From positions 62,001 through 126,000 of the forward strand of contig NZ_JALJXU010000001.1 of NCBI RefSeq assembly GCF_024170225.1: a stretch of 64,000 nt of DNA, in the 5' to 3' direction. Shown here one piece after another: positions 1 to 8,963 of the stretch (positions within the stretch are counted from its first letter, which is position 1; every line of letters begins with the position of its first letter). The translations under genes and the position numbers were made by a program. Origin of the DNA: Streptococcus gallinaceus. GTDB taxonomy: Bacteria; Bacillota; Bacilli; Lactobacillales; Streptococcaceae. The notes beneath the pieces are model-generated. The model searched no databases. It saw only the letters and a list, made by a program, of their open reading frames with translations, and was not told the origin of the DNA.

Positions 1-1
1 G

Positions 2-331
2 GTCAAACATAAAGTTTTCAAAAATCGGAATACCACATCCAGTGTCGCCTATCTGATCAATATGCTATTGATGGGCTTCTGGCATGGAGTGACGTGGTAT
101 TATATCGCTTATGGTCTCTTTCATGGGTTGGGACTGGTTGCTAACGATGCCTGGCTTCGTAAGAAAAAACGCATCAATCAAGAGCGCAAAGCTCTGGGAC
201 TTCCACTCTTACCGGACAACAAATGGACGCAGGCTGCAGGAATTTTTATCACTTTCCATGTGGTCATGATTTCCTTCCTCATTTTCTCAGGATTCCTAGA
301 TATGCTCTGGTTTCCAAAGGTCATTAAATAA
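2..331 (+). CDS. dltB: DltB, D-alanyl-lipoteichoic acid biosynthesis MBOAT protein (3' part only)
   Basis: The reading frame is open from the window edge, so only about the last 109 residues are present. DltB is the multi-pass membrane acyltransferase that passes D-alanine from DltC across the membrane towards teichoic acids. The GFWHG motif near the start of the visible part carries the conserved MBOAT active-site histidine, and several hydrophobic segments follow. It lies 21 bp upstream of dltC and is followed by dltD, the standard dlt order. The upstream part (and dltA) lies outside the window. Confidence 0.93.
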   Translation, partial: VKHKVFKNRNTTSSVAYLINMLLMGFWHGVTWYYIAYGLFHGLGLVANDAWLRKKKRINQERKALGLPLLPDNKWTQAAGIFITFHVVMISFLIFSGFLDMLWFPKVIK

Positions 332-352
332 ATCATATAAAGGAGTAATGCT

Positions 353-592
353 ATGAACATTAAAGAAGAAATTTTAGAAATTTTCCAAGACTTATTTATG
401 GAGGACGTTTCAGAAATGCTGGACGAAGATCTCTTTGATGCGGGTGTATTGGACAGTATGGCAACGGTTGAGTTGATCGTTGAATTGGAAGGTCGCTTTG
501 ATATCAGCATTCCAGTTTCTGAATTTGGTCGCGATGACTGGAATACTGTTCATAAAATTATCGATGGTGTGACGGAGCTTCGCAATGCGTAA
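353..592 (+). CDS. dltC: DltC, D-alanyl carrier protein
   Basis: A 79-residue acyl-carrier-type protein, normal DltC length. Ser35, in the sequence [10 protein letters not shown], is the expected 4'-phosphopantetheine attachment site. The charged D-alanyl carrier receives D-Ala from DltA and delivers it to DltB for teichoic acid D-alanylation, which lowers cell-wall negative charge and affects resistance to cationic peptides. A good AAGGAG Shine-Dalgarno precedes the ATG. The stop overlaps the dltD start by 8 bases, suggesting translational coupling. Confidence 0.96.
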   Translation: MNIKEEILEIFQDLFMEDVSEMLDEDLFDAGVLDSMATVELIVELEGRFDISIPVSEFGRDDWNTVHKIIDGVTELRNA

Positions 593-1859
593 GCGTCTAT
601 GGAAGATTTTGGGGCCCTTGGTCTGCGCATCCGGTTTGATCGTAGTTTTGTTGCTGCTGACGCCAACCAAGATTCACCATGATGAGGCGCGGGAGAAGGC
701 GGATGCTTATTCTCTGGCCAAGACGGTTTTCAAAAGCCGTCTCCAAAAAGAGCGTGCGCTCAGTGATCCTGATAAAAATTTCGTGCCATTTTTTGGTTCG
801 AGTGAATGGTTGCGCATGGATCCCTTTCATCCAGCAATTTTAGCAGAAAAATACCATCGTTCCTATACACCATTTTTGCTGGGACAGAGTGGATCAGCTT
901 CCATCAGTCATTACTTTAGCATGCAGCAGATGGAATATGCCTTGAAAGATAAGAAGGCTGTCTACGTCATTTCGCCACAATGGTTTGTCAAAGGTGGAAG
1001 CGGCAAGGGAGCCTTTCAGTCCTACTTTAGTAATGGTCAGTTGGTCTCTTTCCTCCAGGAGCAAACTGGGGGAGCCTATGACCAAGTAGCGGCTCGTCGT
1101 CTCTTAAAACTTTATCCAGAAAATTCCAATCGTGCTCTTGTCGAAAAGGTAGCCAAGGGTCAAGAACTCAGCCAAGCGGATAAGGCTTGGCTTGCTACGC
1201 AAGCGTATGTGCTGAAAAAGGAAGATTATTTTTTTGATGCATTTGCACCAGAACGCTTCAGTAGTCGATCATTTGAGAAGCAAAAGGCAGTCCTGCCAAA
1301 TGAATTTTCTTATGACAAACTATCTGATCTTGCGACACTGATTGCCCAGTCAGAAACAGGCAACAATCAATTCGGCATAAAAAATGAATTTTATCGCCAA
1401 CGAATCGGTTCTCGGCTGAAAGAGTTGAAAGGGGCACAGAAACATTTCTCTTACCTCTCATCTCCAGAATACACAGACCTACAGTTGGTTCTAAAAGAAT
1501 TTGCCGAATCAAACACTAACGTCCTTTTTGTCATTCCACCGGTCAATGGAAAATGGGCTCGCTTTTCAGGATTGAGCCCAGCCATGTATGCTAAGTCAGT
1601 GGAAAAAATCAAATACCAGCTACAAAGCCAAGGTTTTACCAATATTGCTGACCTGTCTCAGGAAGGCGACAAACCTTACTTCATGCAGGATACTATTCAC
1701 TTGGGCTGGAATGGCTGGTTGGAGATGGACAAACATGTTGCTCCATTTTTGACAAACGAGCAGGCGCAACCACATTACCAGCTCAATGATGCCTTTTTAC
1801 AAAAATCATGGGCGGCTTACTCTGGACAACCAGACAAATTTAGTGCAGAACAAAAGTAA
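585..1859 (+). CDS. dltD: DltD, D-alanine transfer protein
   Basis: 424 residues with one N-terminal membrane anchor (about residues 7-26) and an extracellular SGNH-like domain. Visible catalytic elements are FFGSSEW (Ser nucleophile region, near residue 67) and DTIHLGW (Asp-x-x-His region near the C terminus). DltD works outside the membrane in the last step of D-alanine transfer to lipoteichoic acid. It is the last gene of the dlt operon here and is followed by a strong terminator-like hairpin. Confidence 0.95.
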   Translation: MRKRLWKILGPLVCASGLIVVLLLLTPTKIHHDEAREKADAYSLAKTVFKSRLQKERALSDPDKNFVPFFGSSEWLRMDPFHPAILAEKYHRSYTPFLLGQSGSASISHYFSMQQMEYALKDKKAVYVISPQWFVKGGSGKGAFQSYFSNGQLVSFLQEQTGGAYDQVAARRLLKLYPENSNRALVEKVAKGQELSQADKAWLATQAYVLKKEDYFFDAFAPERFSSRSFEKQKAVLPNEFSYDKLSDLATLIAQSETGNNQFGIKNEFYRQRIGSRLKELKGAQKHFSYLSSPEYTDLQLVLKEFAESNTNVLFVIPPVNGKWARFSGLSPAMYAKSVEKIKYQLQSQGFTNIADLSQEGDKPYFMQDTIHLGWNGWLEMDKHVAPFLTNEQAQPHYQLNDAFLQKSWAAYSGQPDKFSAEQK

Positions 1860-1911
1860 AACAGTTTTTAGTGACTTATCCAATAAGTGACTAGAAGCCG
1901 TTTTCTTTTTT
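1858..1911 (+). terminator. Terminator after dlt operon
   Basis: A long imperfect inverted repeat (AGTGACTTAT paired with ATAAGTGACT, extended outwards by AAAAC/GTTTT) is followed by a T-rich run at 1901-1912. It separates the dlt operon from the next promoter. Confidence 0.75.
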
Positions 1912-1923
1912 TAGTAGAAGGTG

Positions 1924-1929
1924 TATAAT
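1924..1929 (+). promoter_or_regulatory. -10 box of hydroxyacid dehydrogenase gene
   Basis: A perfect TATAAT lies 25 bases before the ATG at 1955, just after the dlt terminator. No clear -35 was identified. Confidence 0.6.
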
Positions 1930-1954
1930 AGACAAAAAAACTGAGGAGACATTT

Positions 1955-2869
1955 ATGGTTAGAAAAGTCGGAATCATTGGAATGGGACATGTTGGGTCAA
2001 CACTGGCCCACGGTTTAGTCGCTCAAGGAGCTTTTGATGACTATGTCTTGATAGATACGAATGAGAAAAAGTTATTAGCAGATGCTGGAGATTTTGAAGA
2101 TGCAGCAGCTAATCTTCCTCACCATGCCAACTTCATTCTCAACGATTATACGGCCTTGGCAGATGCAGATGTGGTAATTTCTGCCTTGGGAGATATTGCC
2201 CTTCAGGACAATCCAGATGCAGACCGCTTTGCAGAATTGCGCTTCACAGCTAGCCAGGTACCAATCGTAGCTGCGCAGTTGAAAGAATCTGGTTTCCATG
2301 GCGTCTTGATTGTTATTTCCAATCCAGTTGATGTAGTGACCAGCCTTTACCAGCATTATACAGGTCTGCCCAAGGAGAAAGTTATTGGGACAGGGACTTT
2401 GCTAGATACAGCACGAATGAAGCGAGCAGTTGGTCAATATTTTGGCATTAATGCGCGAAGTGTATCAGGTTACAACTTGGGAGAACATGGCAATTCCCAA
2501 TTTACAGCTTGGAGTCAAGTACGCATCAAGGGACAAGCCATTTCGGACTTGGTGGAGGATTCTATTTTAGAAGAATTGACCCACGAATCAATCGTTGGAG
2601 GTCATCGCGTCTTCTACGGCAAGAAGTATACCAGTTATGGAATTGCTTCAGCTGCGATTCGCTTAGCTTTGGCAGTCGTGTCAGATAGCCGAGAAGAGTT
2701 GCCTGTATCAACCTATTACCAACCTTTAGAAACCTATCTGGGCTACCCAGCCATTGTGGGACGTGAAGGGATTATTGAGCAGGTTAAGTTGCAGTTAACA
2801 GCTGAAGAAGAAGAAAAATTAGCAGCGTCGGCTACCTTTATTCAGAAAAAATTAGCAGAAAGTTTGTAA
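1955..2869 (+). CDS. L-2-hydroxyacid dehydrogenase (L-lactate / L-2-hydroxyisocaproate dehydrogenase family)
   Basis: 304 residues of the LDH/MDH superfamily. The N-terminal Rossmann motif [11 protein letters not shown] binds NAD. The family substrate-binding Asp/Arg helix appears as DTARMKRAV, and GEHGNSQ (near residue 178) carries the catalytic histidine. The enzyme interconverts a 2-keto acid and an L-2-hydroxy acid in the cytoplasm. The active-site loop differs from housekeeping L-LDH, and the divergence favours the L-2-hydroxyisocaproate-type branch acting on branched 2-keto acids. It has its own promoter and terminator, so it is monocistronic. Confidence 0.8.
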   Translation: MVRKVGIIGMGHVGSTLAHGLVAQGAFDDYVLIDTNEKKLLADAGDFEDAAANLPHHANFILNDYTALADADVVISALGDIALQDNPDADRFAELRFTASQVPIVAAQLKESGFHGVLIVISNPVDVVTSLYQHYTGLPKEKVIGTGTLLDTARMKRAVGQYFGINARSVSGYNLGEHGNSQFTAWSQVRIKGQAISDLVEDSILEELTHESIVGGHRVFYGKKYTSYGIASAAIRLALAVVSDSREELPVSTYYQPLETYLGYPAIVGREGIIEQVKLQLTAEEEEKLAASATFIQKKLAESL

Positions 2870-2900
2870 AGCTGAGAAGAGATTTCTTCCAGCTTTTTTG
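2869..2900 (+). terminator. Terminator after hydroxyacid dehydrogenase
   Basis: AGCTG and GAAGA pair with TCTTC and CAGCT, followed by six T. It starts immediately at the stop codon. Confidence 0.8.
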
Positions 2901-2994
2901 TTTCCTTGGAAGAATGATGGATTTGGTAGTTAAAACAGATTGGTTCCCAAAGAGGACCTCCTATTCTTTGACACGAATGCCTTAATTCTTTGAG

Positions 2995-3288
2995 GGATTG
3001 CTGTAGGTTGAATCTGAAATTGTCTGTCCCCTGAGGGGATAAGGTATATTTGATAGGAAAAGCGCTGTTCCCCTCGGGAGTCAACGCATATCGGAGATGA
3101 AATGCAATGATGCATCGTGGAGTCAACGCATATCGAAGCTGAAATGTATTGATGTATCGTGTAATCAAAGTATATCGGAGACGAAATGTATTGATGCACC
3201 GTGTAGTCAATGTATATCGGAGATGAAATGTGTTGTTGCACCGTGTAGTCAATATGTATCGAAAATGAAATATCCTAATCCCTTGATG
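2995..3288 (+). repeat. 42-bp tandem repeat array, about seven units
   Basis: Four well-matched units of exactly 42 bp run 3079-3120, 3121-3162, 3163-3204 and 3205-3246. A half-decayed unit follows to 3288, and two weaker units precede it (2995-3036, 3037-3078). The unit core reads AGTCAAcgcaTATCGGAG followed by ATGAAATG. Because 42 is divisible by three, several frames stay open across it on both strands. A 65-codon plus-strand ORF (3097-3294) would encode 14-residue repeats such as KCIDAPCSQCISE. I see no convincing ribosome site for it, so this is annotated as a repeat filling the 565-bp gap before hprK. Confidence 0.85.
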
Positions 3289-3315
3289 GATTAAATTGTA
3301 TTCGGTTTTAGGTTA

Positions 3316-3357
3316 GGAAAATTACCCTATCGTCAGACAGTGATTTTCCAGTTTTTT
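3316..3357 (+). terminator. Terminator-like hairpin downstream of the tandem repeats
   Basis: GGAAAATTAC (3316-3325) pairs with GTGATTTTCC (3340-3349) with one mismatch, followed by AGTTTTTT. No recognised gene ends here, so it may end a transcript through the repeat array or insulate the hprK promoter. Confidence 0.6.
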
Positions 3358-3398
3358 CGTAAACGCTTCCTTGGATTTTCACAATTTGACTTGAACTA

Positions 3399-3407
3399 TG
3401 TTATAAT
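3399..3407 (+). promoter_or_regulatory. Extended -10 promoter of hprK-lgt operon
   Basis: TGTTATAAT is an extended -10 element 28 bases before the hprK start. A weak cre-like sequence (CGTAAACGCTTCCT, 3358-3371, about 11 of 14 consensus positions) lies upstream and may or may not be functional. Confidence 0.6.
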
Positions 3408-3434
3408 AAAGTAATAGGAAAATGGAGGTAGTGT

Positions 3435-4373
3435 ATGACAGTTTTAGTCAAGGATTTGATGAAACATGTGCGCGTTGAATGTGCCTACGGCACGGACGAA
3501 CTCTTAGAAAAAATCGTCTCAACAGCAGATATTTCTCGTCCAGGTCTTGAAATGACAGGTTATTTTGATTATTATTCACCAGAGCGGATTCAATTGATTG
3601 GGATGAAGGAATGGTCCTATCTCGTGTCAATGACGTCGCATAACCGTTATTCAGTTCTACGAAGAATGTTTCAGCCGGAGACACCGGTTGTCATCGTGGC
3701 GCGTGGTTTGGAAATTCCAGAAGAAATGTACCAAGCTGCCAAGGAAAAAGGCATCGCTATTCTAAGTGGAACAACGGCCACTAGCCGACTTTCAGGAGAG
3801 ATCTCTTCTTTCTTGGATTCGCGCTTGGCGCAACGGACCAGTGTCCATGGAGTGCTGATGGATATTTATGGTATGGGTGTCTTGATTCAGGGGGATTCTG
3901 GTATTGGTAAGAGCGAGACTGGTCTGGAATTGGTTAAACGTGGACACCGCATCGTCGCAGATGACCGAGTAGATGTCTTTGCCAAGGACGATGTTACCTT
4001 GTGGGGTGAGCCAGCTGAAATTTTACGCCATCTTTTGGAAATTCGTGGTGTTGGGATTATTGATATTATGAGTCTCTACGGGGCAAGTGCAGTCAAGGAA
4101 TCATCAGAAGTTCAATTGGCGGTTTATCTTGAAAATTACGAAACAGGAAAAGTTTTTGACCGTCTTGGAAATGGTGGCGACACGATTGAAATCGCAGGAA
4201 TTACCATTCCACAAATCCGTATCCCAGTTAAAACCGGTCGTAATATCTCTGTTGTGATTGAAGCAGCAGCTATGAATTACCGTGCTAAACTCATGGGATT
4301 TGATGCGACAAAAACATTTGAACACCGCTTGACAGCTCTCATCGAGAAGAATACGGAAGCGGAGGCAGACTAA
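3435..4373 (+). CDS. hprK: HPr kinase/phosphorylase
   Basis: 312 residues, typical length. It phosphorylates and dephosphorylates Ser46 of HPr, producing the corepressor used by CcpA, whose gene is also in this window. The Walker A motif GDSGIGKS is at residues 153-160. The HprK signature [15 protein letters not shown] follows near residues 201-215. The preceding GGAGG and ATG at 3435 fit. The last base of the stop codon is the first base of the lgt ATG, so hprK and lgt are coupled. Confidence 0.97.
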   Translation: MTVLVKDLMKHVRVECAYGTDELLEKIVSTADISRPGLEMTGYFDYYSPERIQLIGMKEWSYLVSMTSHNRYSVLRRMFQPETPVVIVARGLEIPEEMYQAAKEKGIAILSGTTATSRLSGEISSFLDSRLAQRTSVHGVLMDIYGMGVLIQGDSGIGKSETGLELVKRGHRIVADDRVDVFAKDDVTLWGEPAEILRHLLEIRGVGIIDIMSLYGASAVKESSEVQLAVYLENYETGKVFDRLGNGGDTIEIAGITIPQIRIPVKTGRNISVVIEAAAMNYRAKLMGFDATKTFEHRLTALIEKNTEAEAD

Positions 4374-5161
4374 TGAATCCAATTGCTATCCAGTTAGGAC
4401 CGATTGCCATTCGTTGGTATGCTATCTGTATTGTATCGGGTTTGATTTTAGCTGTATACCTTGCTTCTAAAGAAGCACCGCGTAAGAAAATCTTGTCAGA
4501 TGATATTCTAGATTTTATCCTGATTGCCTTTCCTTTATCGATTATTGGGGCGCGTATCTACTATGTTATCTTTTCATGGTCGGATTATAAGGACAATCTT
4601 GGTGAGATTTTTGCCATCTGGCATGGTGGGATTGCCATCTATGGCGGATTGATTACGGGTTTGATTTGTTTGGTCCTCTTTACACGTCATCGTTTTATTG
4701 ATACTTGGGATTTTTTAGATATCACAGTACCACCTGTGATGATTGCGCAAGCTATTGGTCGCTGGGGAAATTTCTTTAACCAAGAGGCCTATGGGAAAGC
4801 AGTTAAAAGTTTGGACTATCTTCCAGCTTTTATCCGTGACCAGATGTATATCGAAAGTAGTTACCGAGTACCGACTTTTCTCTATGAGTCTCTGTGGAAC
4901 TTCCTTGGATTCATCCTCATCATCATCTTGAGACGGAAACCAAACCTTTTGAAACAAGGGGAGATTACCTTCTTTTACCTCATTTGGTATGGTCTTGGTC
5001 GGTTTGTCATCGAAGGCATGCGGACGGACAGTCTCATGCTCGGCGGATTACGCGTTTCCCAATGGCTTTCAGCAGCTATGATTGTTCTCGGTCTTGGATT
5101 GCTAGCCTATCGTCGTAGAGATAAGTCTATCCCCTACTACACAAGAAAAGGAGTTTTATGA
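4373..5161 (+). CDS. lgt: Lgt, prolipoprotein diacylglyceryl transferase
   Basis: 262 residues with about seven membrane segments. It transfers diacylglycerol from phosphatidylglycerol to the lipobox cysteine of prolipoproteins. The Lgt signature [13 protein letters not shown] is near residues 126-138, and [10 protein letters not shown] earlier carries the conserved His region. It overlaps hprK by one base at its start and the next gene by four bases at its end, indicating one operon. Confidence 0.96.
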   Translation: MNPIAIQLGPIAIRWYAICIVSGLILAVYLASKEAPRKKILSDDILDFILIAFPLSIIGARIYYVIFSWSDYKDNLGEIFAIWHGGIAIYGGLITGLICLVLFTRHRFIDTWDFLDITVPPVMIAQAIGRWGNFFNQEAYGKAVKSLDYLPAFIRDQMYIESSYRVPTFLYESLWNFLGFILIIILRRKPNLLKQGEITFFYLIWYGLGRFVIEGMRTDSLMLGGLRVSQWLSAAMIVLGLGLLAYRRRDKSIPYYTRKGVL

Positions 5162-5562
5162 TGATTGAAATTGCAGTATTATTGATTGCTTTAGCCTTTG
5201 TGGCAATGGCTGTTTATGTCATTTTACTATTGAAAAAAATATCTAATGTCACGGATGAAGCACAACAAACCTTAAAAGTATTGACCAGTGATTTGAATGT
5301 CACTCTTTACCAAACCAATGAACTCTTAGCCAAAACAAATGTTTTAGTTGAAGACGTGAACGGTAAGGTGAATACTTTAGACCCACTCTTTACAGCAGTA
5401 GCTGACTTGTCGACCTCTGTTTCAGACTTGAACTCGTCTGCTCGGAGTTTGACCGTTAAAGCTAAAAGTGCTGGACAAAGTACAGTCAAAGCAGGCACAG
5501 CTCTCTCGGCATTGAGCGTGGTGTCATCTCTTTTGAAGAAAGGAAAAAAAGATAATGGCTAA
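5158..5562 (+). CDS. DUF948-type membrane-anchored protein
   Basis: 134 residues: one N-terminal membrane helix (about 4-26) followed by a long heptad-rich, Ser/Thr-rich helical region ([14 protein letters not shown]). This matches the DUF948 family commonly found after lgt in streptococci. Its biochemical function is unknown. It is translationally coupled to lgt and overlaps the next gene by 8 bases. The start is one of two tandem ATG codons after AAAGGAG. Confidence 0.85.
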   Translation: MMIEIAVLLIALAFVAMAVYVILLLKKISNVTDEAQQTLKVLTSDLNVTLYQTNELLAKTNVLVEDVNGKVNTLDPLFTAVADLSTSVSDLNSSARSLTVKAKSAGQSTVKAGTALSALSVVSSLLKKGKKDNG

Positions 5563-5965
5563 AAAGACAAGTATGTTCACAAGTCTCCTTTTAGGAGCAG
5601 CAGGTGGTGCAGCAGTAGCAGTTTTCTTAGCATCTGAAACAGGTAAAGTCGTTAAGAATAAAGTAACTAGTTTTGCCAAAGATTACCAAGAAAATCACGA
5701 CGAAATCAATGAAGACTTGGTTAACAAAGCACAAGATTTGGGTCAACAAGTTGTTAGCAAATTTGACCACGTAAAAACGCAGTTGGAAACAGGTGAGTTG
5801 ACAGTGGATGACTTGATCCAGTCAGGAAAAGAAAAAGCCCTGGCCCTCAAGGACCAGTCTTTAGAGAAAATTGATCAAGTTAAAGAAAAATTTGCAGAAT
5901 CAGAAACAATCGAAGTGCTTCAGGAAGAAAAAGTTGTTCAAGACGATATTGAAATCAATCTGTAA
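5555..5965 (+). CDS. YtxH-domain small envelope protein
   Basis: 136 residues. A glycine/alanine-rich N-terminal hydrophobic segment (LLLGAAGGAAVAVFLAS) is followed by a charged amphipathic helix, the YtxH arrangement. The family is often stress-related, but its molecular role is not established. It is the last gene of the hprK-lgt operon, ending at a hairpin shared with the convergent gene. Confidence 0.85.
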   Translation: MAKKTSMFTSLLLGAAGGAAVAVFLASETGKVVKNKVTSFAKDYQENHDEINEDLVNKAQDLGQQVVSKFDHVKTQLETGELTVDDLIQSGKEKALALKDQSLEKIDQVKEKFAESETIEVLQEEKVVQDDIEINL

Positions 5966-5974
5966 AATAAAAAA

Positions 5975-6010
5975 AGAGAGCTGGAGTTTATCTCCGGTCT
6001 CGTTTTTTTT
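5975..6010 (+). terminator. Terminator between convergent genes
   Basis: GAGAGCTGGAG and CTCCGGTCTC form a stem around TTTAT, flanked by an A-run before and a T-run after. It can therefore act in both directions. It overlaps the end of the minus-strand gene at 5988. Confidence 0.8.
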
Positions 6011-6299
6011 GTTGTAGTCGTTTATAATTTGCTTTTAGCCCTTTTTGAACCAATTTCAGACCCAAAAGTCCTGTAGCCGTTGCCAAAATAAAGGCAAAGA
6101 AGGCAGGAATGTCAAGTGACAGATAGATGTAGGCTGAAATTACAGTCAAGATACTAAAAATAGCAATATTAATGAAAAAAAGGACTTCTTTCAATTGCTC
6201 TTTTCGGGTATTTCTTTCTTGATACTCTTGGTAACTAGCCTGTTTCTCTTGCGGGATATACTCTTCAAACTGGTCAGGCCGATATTGTCTAAGTGCCAT
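5988..6299 (-). CDS. DUF3270-like small membrane protein
   Basis: 103 residues: a charged, Gln/Glu-rich N terminus (about 1-35), two adjacent membrane helices (about 37-60 and 64-88) and a very basic tail ending KRDRR. This fits the streptococcal DUF3270 proteins of unknown function. It is a single gene, convergent with the hprK operon. A GGAG Shine-Dalgarno precedes the start on the minus strand. Confidence 0.75.
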   Translation of the reverse strand: MALRQYRPDQFEEYIPQEKQASYQEYQERNTRKEQLKEVLFFINIAIFSILTVISAYIYLSLDIPAFFAFILATATGLLGLKLVQKGLKANYKRLQQKKRDRR

Positions 6300-6429
6300 A
6301 TCGTCTCCTTTTTATGCTTTACAATGATATCATAATAATGCTTTCCTTATGTAACAAAAATATTACAAAAATGTTACAAAATCCGTTTTTAAGATGGGAA
6401 AAGTCTGAACATTAAATTTTTGTTCCCTC

Positions 6430-6458
6430 TTAAATCCGATGTTGGAATTTGATATAAT
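6430..6458 (+). promoter_or_regulatory. Promoter producing a probably leaderless U32 mRNA
   Basis: TTAAAT (6430-6435), a 17-base spacer and a perfect TATAAT (6453-6458). The expected transcription start about seven bases downstream coincides with the ATG at 6466. No Shine-Dalgarno is visible. Confidence 0.65.
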
Positions 6459-6465
6459 AGTGTTT

Positions 6466-7395
6466 ATGAAAAAAATTACAATTACAGCAACTGCTGAAAG
6501 CGTTGAACAAGTCAAAGATTTGTTGGCAGCAGGTGTTGACCGGATTTATGTAGGAGAATCGGATTACGCACTGCGTCTGCCTACAACTTTTTCATATGAT
6601 GAATTGCGTGAAATTGCCCAACTTGTGCATGCAGCAGGAAAGGAGCTGACAGTGGCGGCCAACGCCCTTATGCACCAAGATATGATGGACAATATCAAGC
6701 CATTCATGGAATTGATGAAGGAAATTCAAGTGGATTATTTGGTAGTGGGAGATGCAGGTGTCTTTTATATCAATAAACGCGATGGTTACAATTTCAAATT
6801 GATTTATGATACATCTGTCTTTGTAACCTCTAGCCGTCAGATTAACTTCTGGAAAGAGCATGGTGCTGTTGAAGCAGTACTTGCCCGCGAAATTCCATCT
6901 GAAGAGCTCTTTGATATCGCTGAAAATTTGGAAATGCCAGCCGAGGTGTTGGTCTACGGCGCTTCCGTTATCCACCACTCAAAACGTTCTTTGTTACAAA
7001 ATTACTACAATTTTACAAAAGCGGATGAGACAGACAAGTCAAAAGAGCGAGGTCTTTTCCTTGCGGAGCCGACAGACCCAGACAGCCATTACTCGATTTT
7101 TGAGGACAAGCATGGTACCCATATTTTTATCAACAATGATATTGATATGATGACCAAGCTGTTGGAGCTGGATGCGCACGGTTACCGTAATTGGAAACTA
7201 GACGGCGTTCTTTGTCCAGGTCAAAACTTTGTTGAAATCGCCAAACGCTTTGTTCAAGCACGTGATTTGATGGAAAAAGGAGAATTTAGCTTAGACCAAG
7301 CCTTTGTATTGGATGAGCAAATCCGTAAATTCCACCCGAAAGAGCGTGGACTAGACACGGGCTTCTACGAATACGATCGTAACAAAGTCAAATAA
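6466..7395 (+). CDS. U32 family protein, TrhP1/YrrN-like (tRNA U34 hydroxylation)
   Basis: 309 residues starting at MKKITITATAE. The longer start at 6439 would lie upstream of the -10 box and is rejected. The protein has the U32 TIM-barrel start (VEQVKDLLAAGVDRIYVG) and pairs with a second, longer U32 gene downstream, exactly as B. subtilis yrrN-yrrO. That pair is needed for prephenate-dependent 5-hydroxyuridine formation at tRNA wobble U34. Older annotation calls these collagenase-like peptidases. The tRNA role is an inference from family and pairing. The mRNA appears to start at the ATG. Confidence 0.82.
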   Translation: MKKITITATAESVEQVKDLLAAGVDRIYVGESDYALRLPTTFSYDELREIAQLVHAAGKELTVAANALMHQDMMDNIKPFMELMKEIQVDYLVVGDAGVFYINKRDGYNFKLIYDTSVFVTSSRQINFWKEHGAVEAVLAREIPSEELFDIAENLEMPAEVLVYGASVIHHSKRSLLQNYYNFTKADETDKSKERGLFLAEPTDPDSHYSIFEDKHGTHIFINNDIDMMTKLLELDAHGYRNWKLDGVLCPGQNFVEIAKRFVQARDLMEKGEFSLDQAFVLDEQIRKFHPKERGLDTGFYEYDRNKVK

Positions 7396-7477
7396 AAACC
7401 ATTACGGATCATGAAGTTACTATTAAACAGGACATGGTCATGTAACAATCGTCGAAATTATTCAACTATCTTGGCAA

Positions 7478-7587
7478 TCATAAGTGAAAGTGCAGAAGCT
7501 TTTTTCGCTACGGAAAATCCTAGAGGACTTTTCCTAATGATTGCACTAGTCTATTCTTTTCCTTGATTTCAAAGTAAAAGAATAGAC
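7478..7587 (+). other. Structured intergenic segment between the two U32 genes
   Basis: The 236-bp gap holds two inverted repeats. The first is an outer AGTGCA/TGCACT stem enclosing GGAAAATCCT and AGGACTTTTCC. The second is a perfect 12-bp stem, GTCTATTCTTTT (7549-7560) with AAAAGAATAGAC (7576-7587), loop 15. No T-run follows the second, so a simple terminator is unlikely. It could be a leader structure for the downstream gene. Confidence 0.5.
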
Positions 7588-7631
7588 GTCGTAAAAATTC
7601 CACCTATCTTGTAAATAGAAAGAATGAAAAC

Positions 7632-8921
7632 ATGTCAAATAAAACGTTAAAACGTCCTGAGGTTTTGTCACCTGCTGGGACTTTGGAAAAATTAAAAGTT
7701 GCCATTGATTATGGTGCTGATGCTGTCTTTGTTGGTGGGCAGGCCTATGGCTTGCGTAGCCGTGCGGGAAATTTCTCTATGGAGGAAATGAAAGAAGGGA
7801 TTGACTATGCCCATGCCCGCGGTGCCAAGGTATATGTGGCCGCCAACATGGTAACCCACGAAGGAAATGAGTCAGGTGCCGGTGCCTGGTTCCGTGAGTT
7901 ACGTGATATGGGTTTGGATGCTGTCATTGTATCAGATCCAGCCTTGATCATGATTTGTGCAACAGAAGCGCCTGGTTTGGAAATTCACCTTTCAACCCAA
8001 GCCTCATCAACCAACTATGAAACATTCGAGTTCTGGAAAGAATTGGGCTTGACTCGTGTCGTTTTAGCGCGTGAAGTGACCATGGAAGAATTGGCAGAAA
8101 TTCGCAAGCGTACCAGCGTAGAAATTGAAGCCTTTGTCCATGGAGCTATGTGTATTTCTTACTCAGGACGCTGCGTTTTGTCTAATCACATGAGTAACCG
8201 TGATGCCAACCGTGGTGGCTGTTCGCAATCTTGTCGTTGGAAATACAATCTTTATGACTTGCCGTTTGGTGAGGAACGTCGTTCAATCAAAGGACAAGTT
8301 CCAGAAGAATTTTCTATGTCTGCCGTTGATATGTGTATGATTGATCATATTCCTGACATGATTGAAAACGGCGTTGATAGCTTGAAAATCGAGGGCCGTA
8401 TGAAATCTGTCCACTATGTATCCACAGTGACAAATTGCTACAAGGCTGCTGTTGATGCTTACTTGGAGAGCCCAGAAAAATTTGAAGCCATCAAGCAAGA
8501 TTTGATTGACGAAATGTGGAAAGTAGCCCAACGCGAATTGGCAACTGGTTTCTACTACAATGCGCCAACAGAAAACGAGCAACTTTTCGGTGCACGCCGT
8601 AAGATTCCTGAGTACAAGTTCATCGCAGAAGTTGTTGCATTTGACAAGGCAACTATGACGGCAACAATTCGCCAGCGCAATGTCATCAACGAAGGCGATC
8701 AAGTAGAGTTCTACGGACCAGGTTTCCGCCATTTTGAAACAAAAATCCAAGATTTGCGTGATTCAGATGGCAACTTGACAGACCGTGCTAACCGCCCAAT
8801 GGAATTGTTGACCATTACCCTGCCACAAGAAGTCTTCCCAGGGGACATGGTGCGTGCCTGCAAGTCCGGCCTTATCAACCTCTACCAAGAAGACGGAAAA
8901 GCCGTAACCGTTCGTGCATAA
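7632..8921 (+). CDS. U32 family protein, TrhP2/YrrO-like (tRNA U34 hydroxylation)
   Basis: 429 residues. It has the U32 signature region EAFVHGAMCISYSGRC and downstream cysteines in GGCSQSCRW, which together supply the four conserved Cys seen in iron-sulfur U32 hydroxylases. A C-terminal beta domain (about residues 330-425) follows. By family this is the long subunit paired with the gene at 6466 and would act in 5-hydroxyuridine formation at tRNA U34. Collagen degradation, the traditional label, is less likely. It ends at a perfect 13-bp hairpin and repeat copy 1. Confidence 0.85.
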   Translation: MSNKTLKRPEVLSPAGTLEKLKVAIDYGADAVFVGGQAYGLRSRAGNFSMEEMKEGIDYAHARGAKVYVAANMVTHEGNESGAGAWFRELRDMGLDAVIVSDPALIMICATEAPGLEIHLSTQASSTNYETFEFWKELGLTRVVLAREVTMEELAEIRKRTSVEIEAFVHGAMCISYSGRCVLSNHMSNRDANRGGCSQSCRWKYNLYDLPFGEERRSIKGQVPEEFSMSAVDMCMIDHIPDMIENGVDSLKIEGRMKSVHYVSTVTNCYKAAVDAYLESPEKFEAIKQDLIDEMWKVAQRELATGFYYNAPTENEQLFGARRKIPEYKFIAEVVAFDKATMTATIRQRNVINEGDQVEFYGPGFRHFETKIQDLRDSDGNLTDRANRPMELLTITLPQEVFPGDMVRACKSGLINLYQEDGKAVTVRA

Positions 8922-8925
8922 AATA

Positions 8926-8963
8926 AGAACCTGGGACGAAGGTCCCAGGTTCTTATTTTTTTG
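8926..8963 (+). terminator. Terminator after U32 pair, start of repeat copy 1
   Basis: AAGAACCTGGGAC (8926-8938) pairs perfectly with GTCCCAGGTTCTT (8943-8955), loop GAAG, followed by a T-run. Related CTGGGAC hairpins precede both other copies of the repeat. Confidence 0.9.

Noticed and set aside
3079..3246. CRISPR array
   Set aside because: Units are contiguous with no distinct spacers, and there are no cas genes.
2842..3252. Minus-strand ORF of 136 codons through the 42-bp repeats
   Set aside because: Openness follows from the repeat length being divisible by three. It overlaps the end of the dehydrogenase gene and its terminator, and no ribosome site was seen.
6439..6465. Upstream start for the first U32 gene
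   Set aside because: It lies before the -10 box, so it would not be on the main transcript, and it has no ribosome site.
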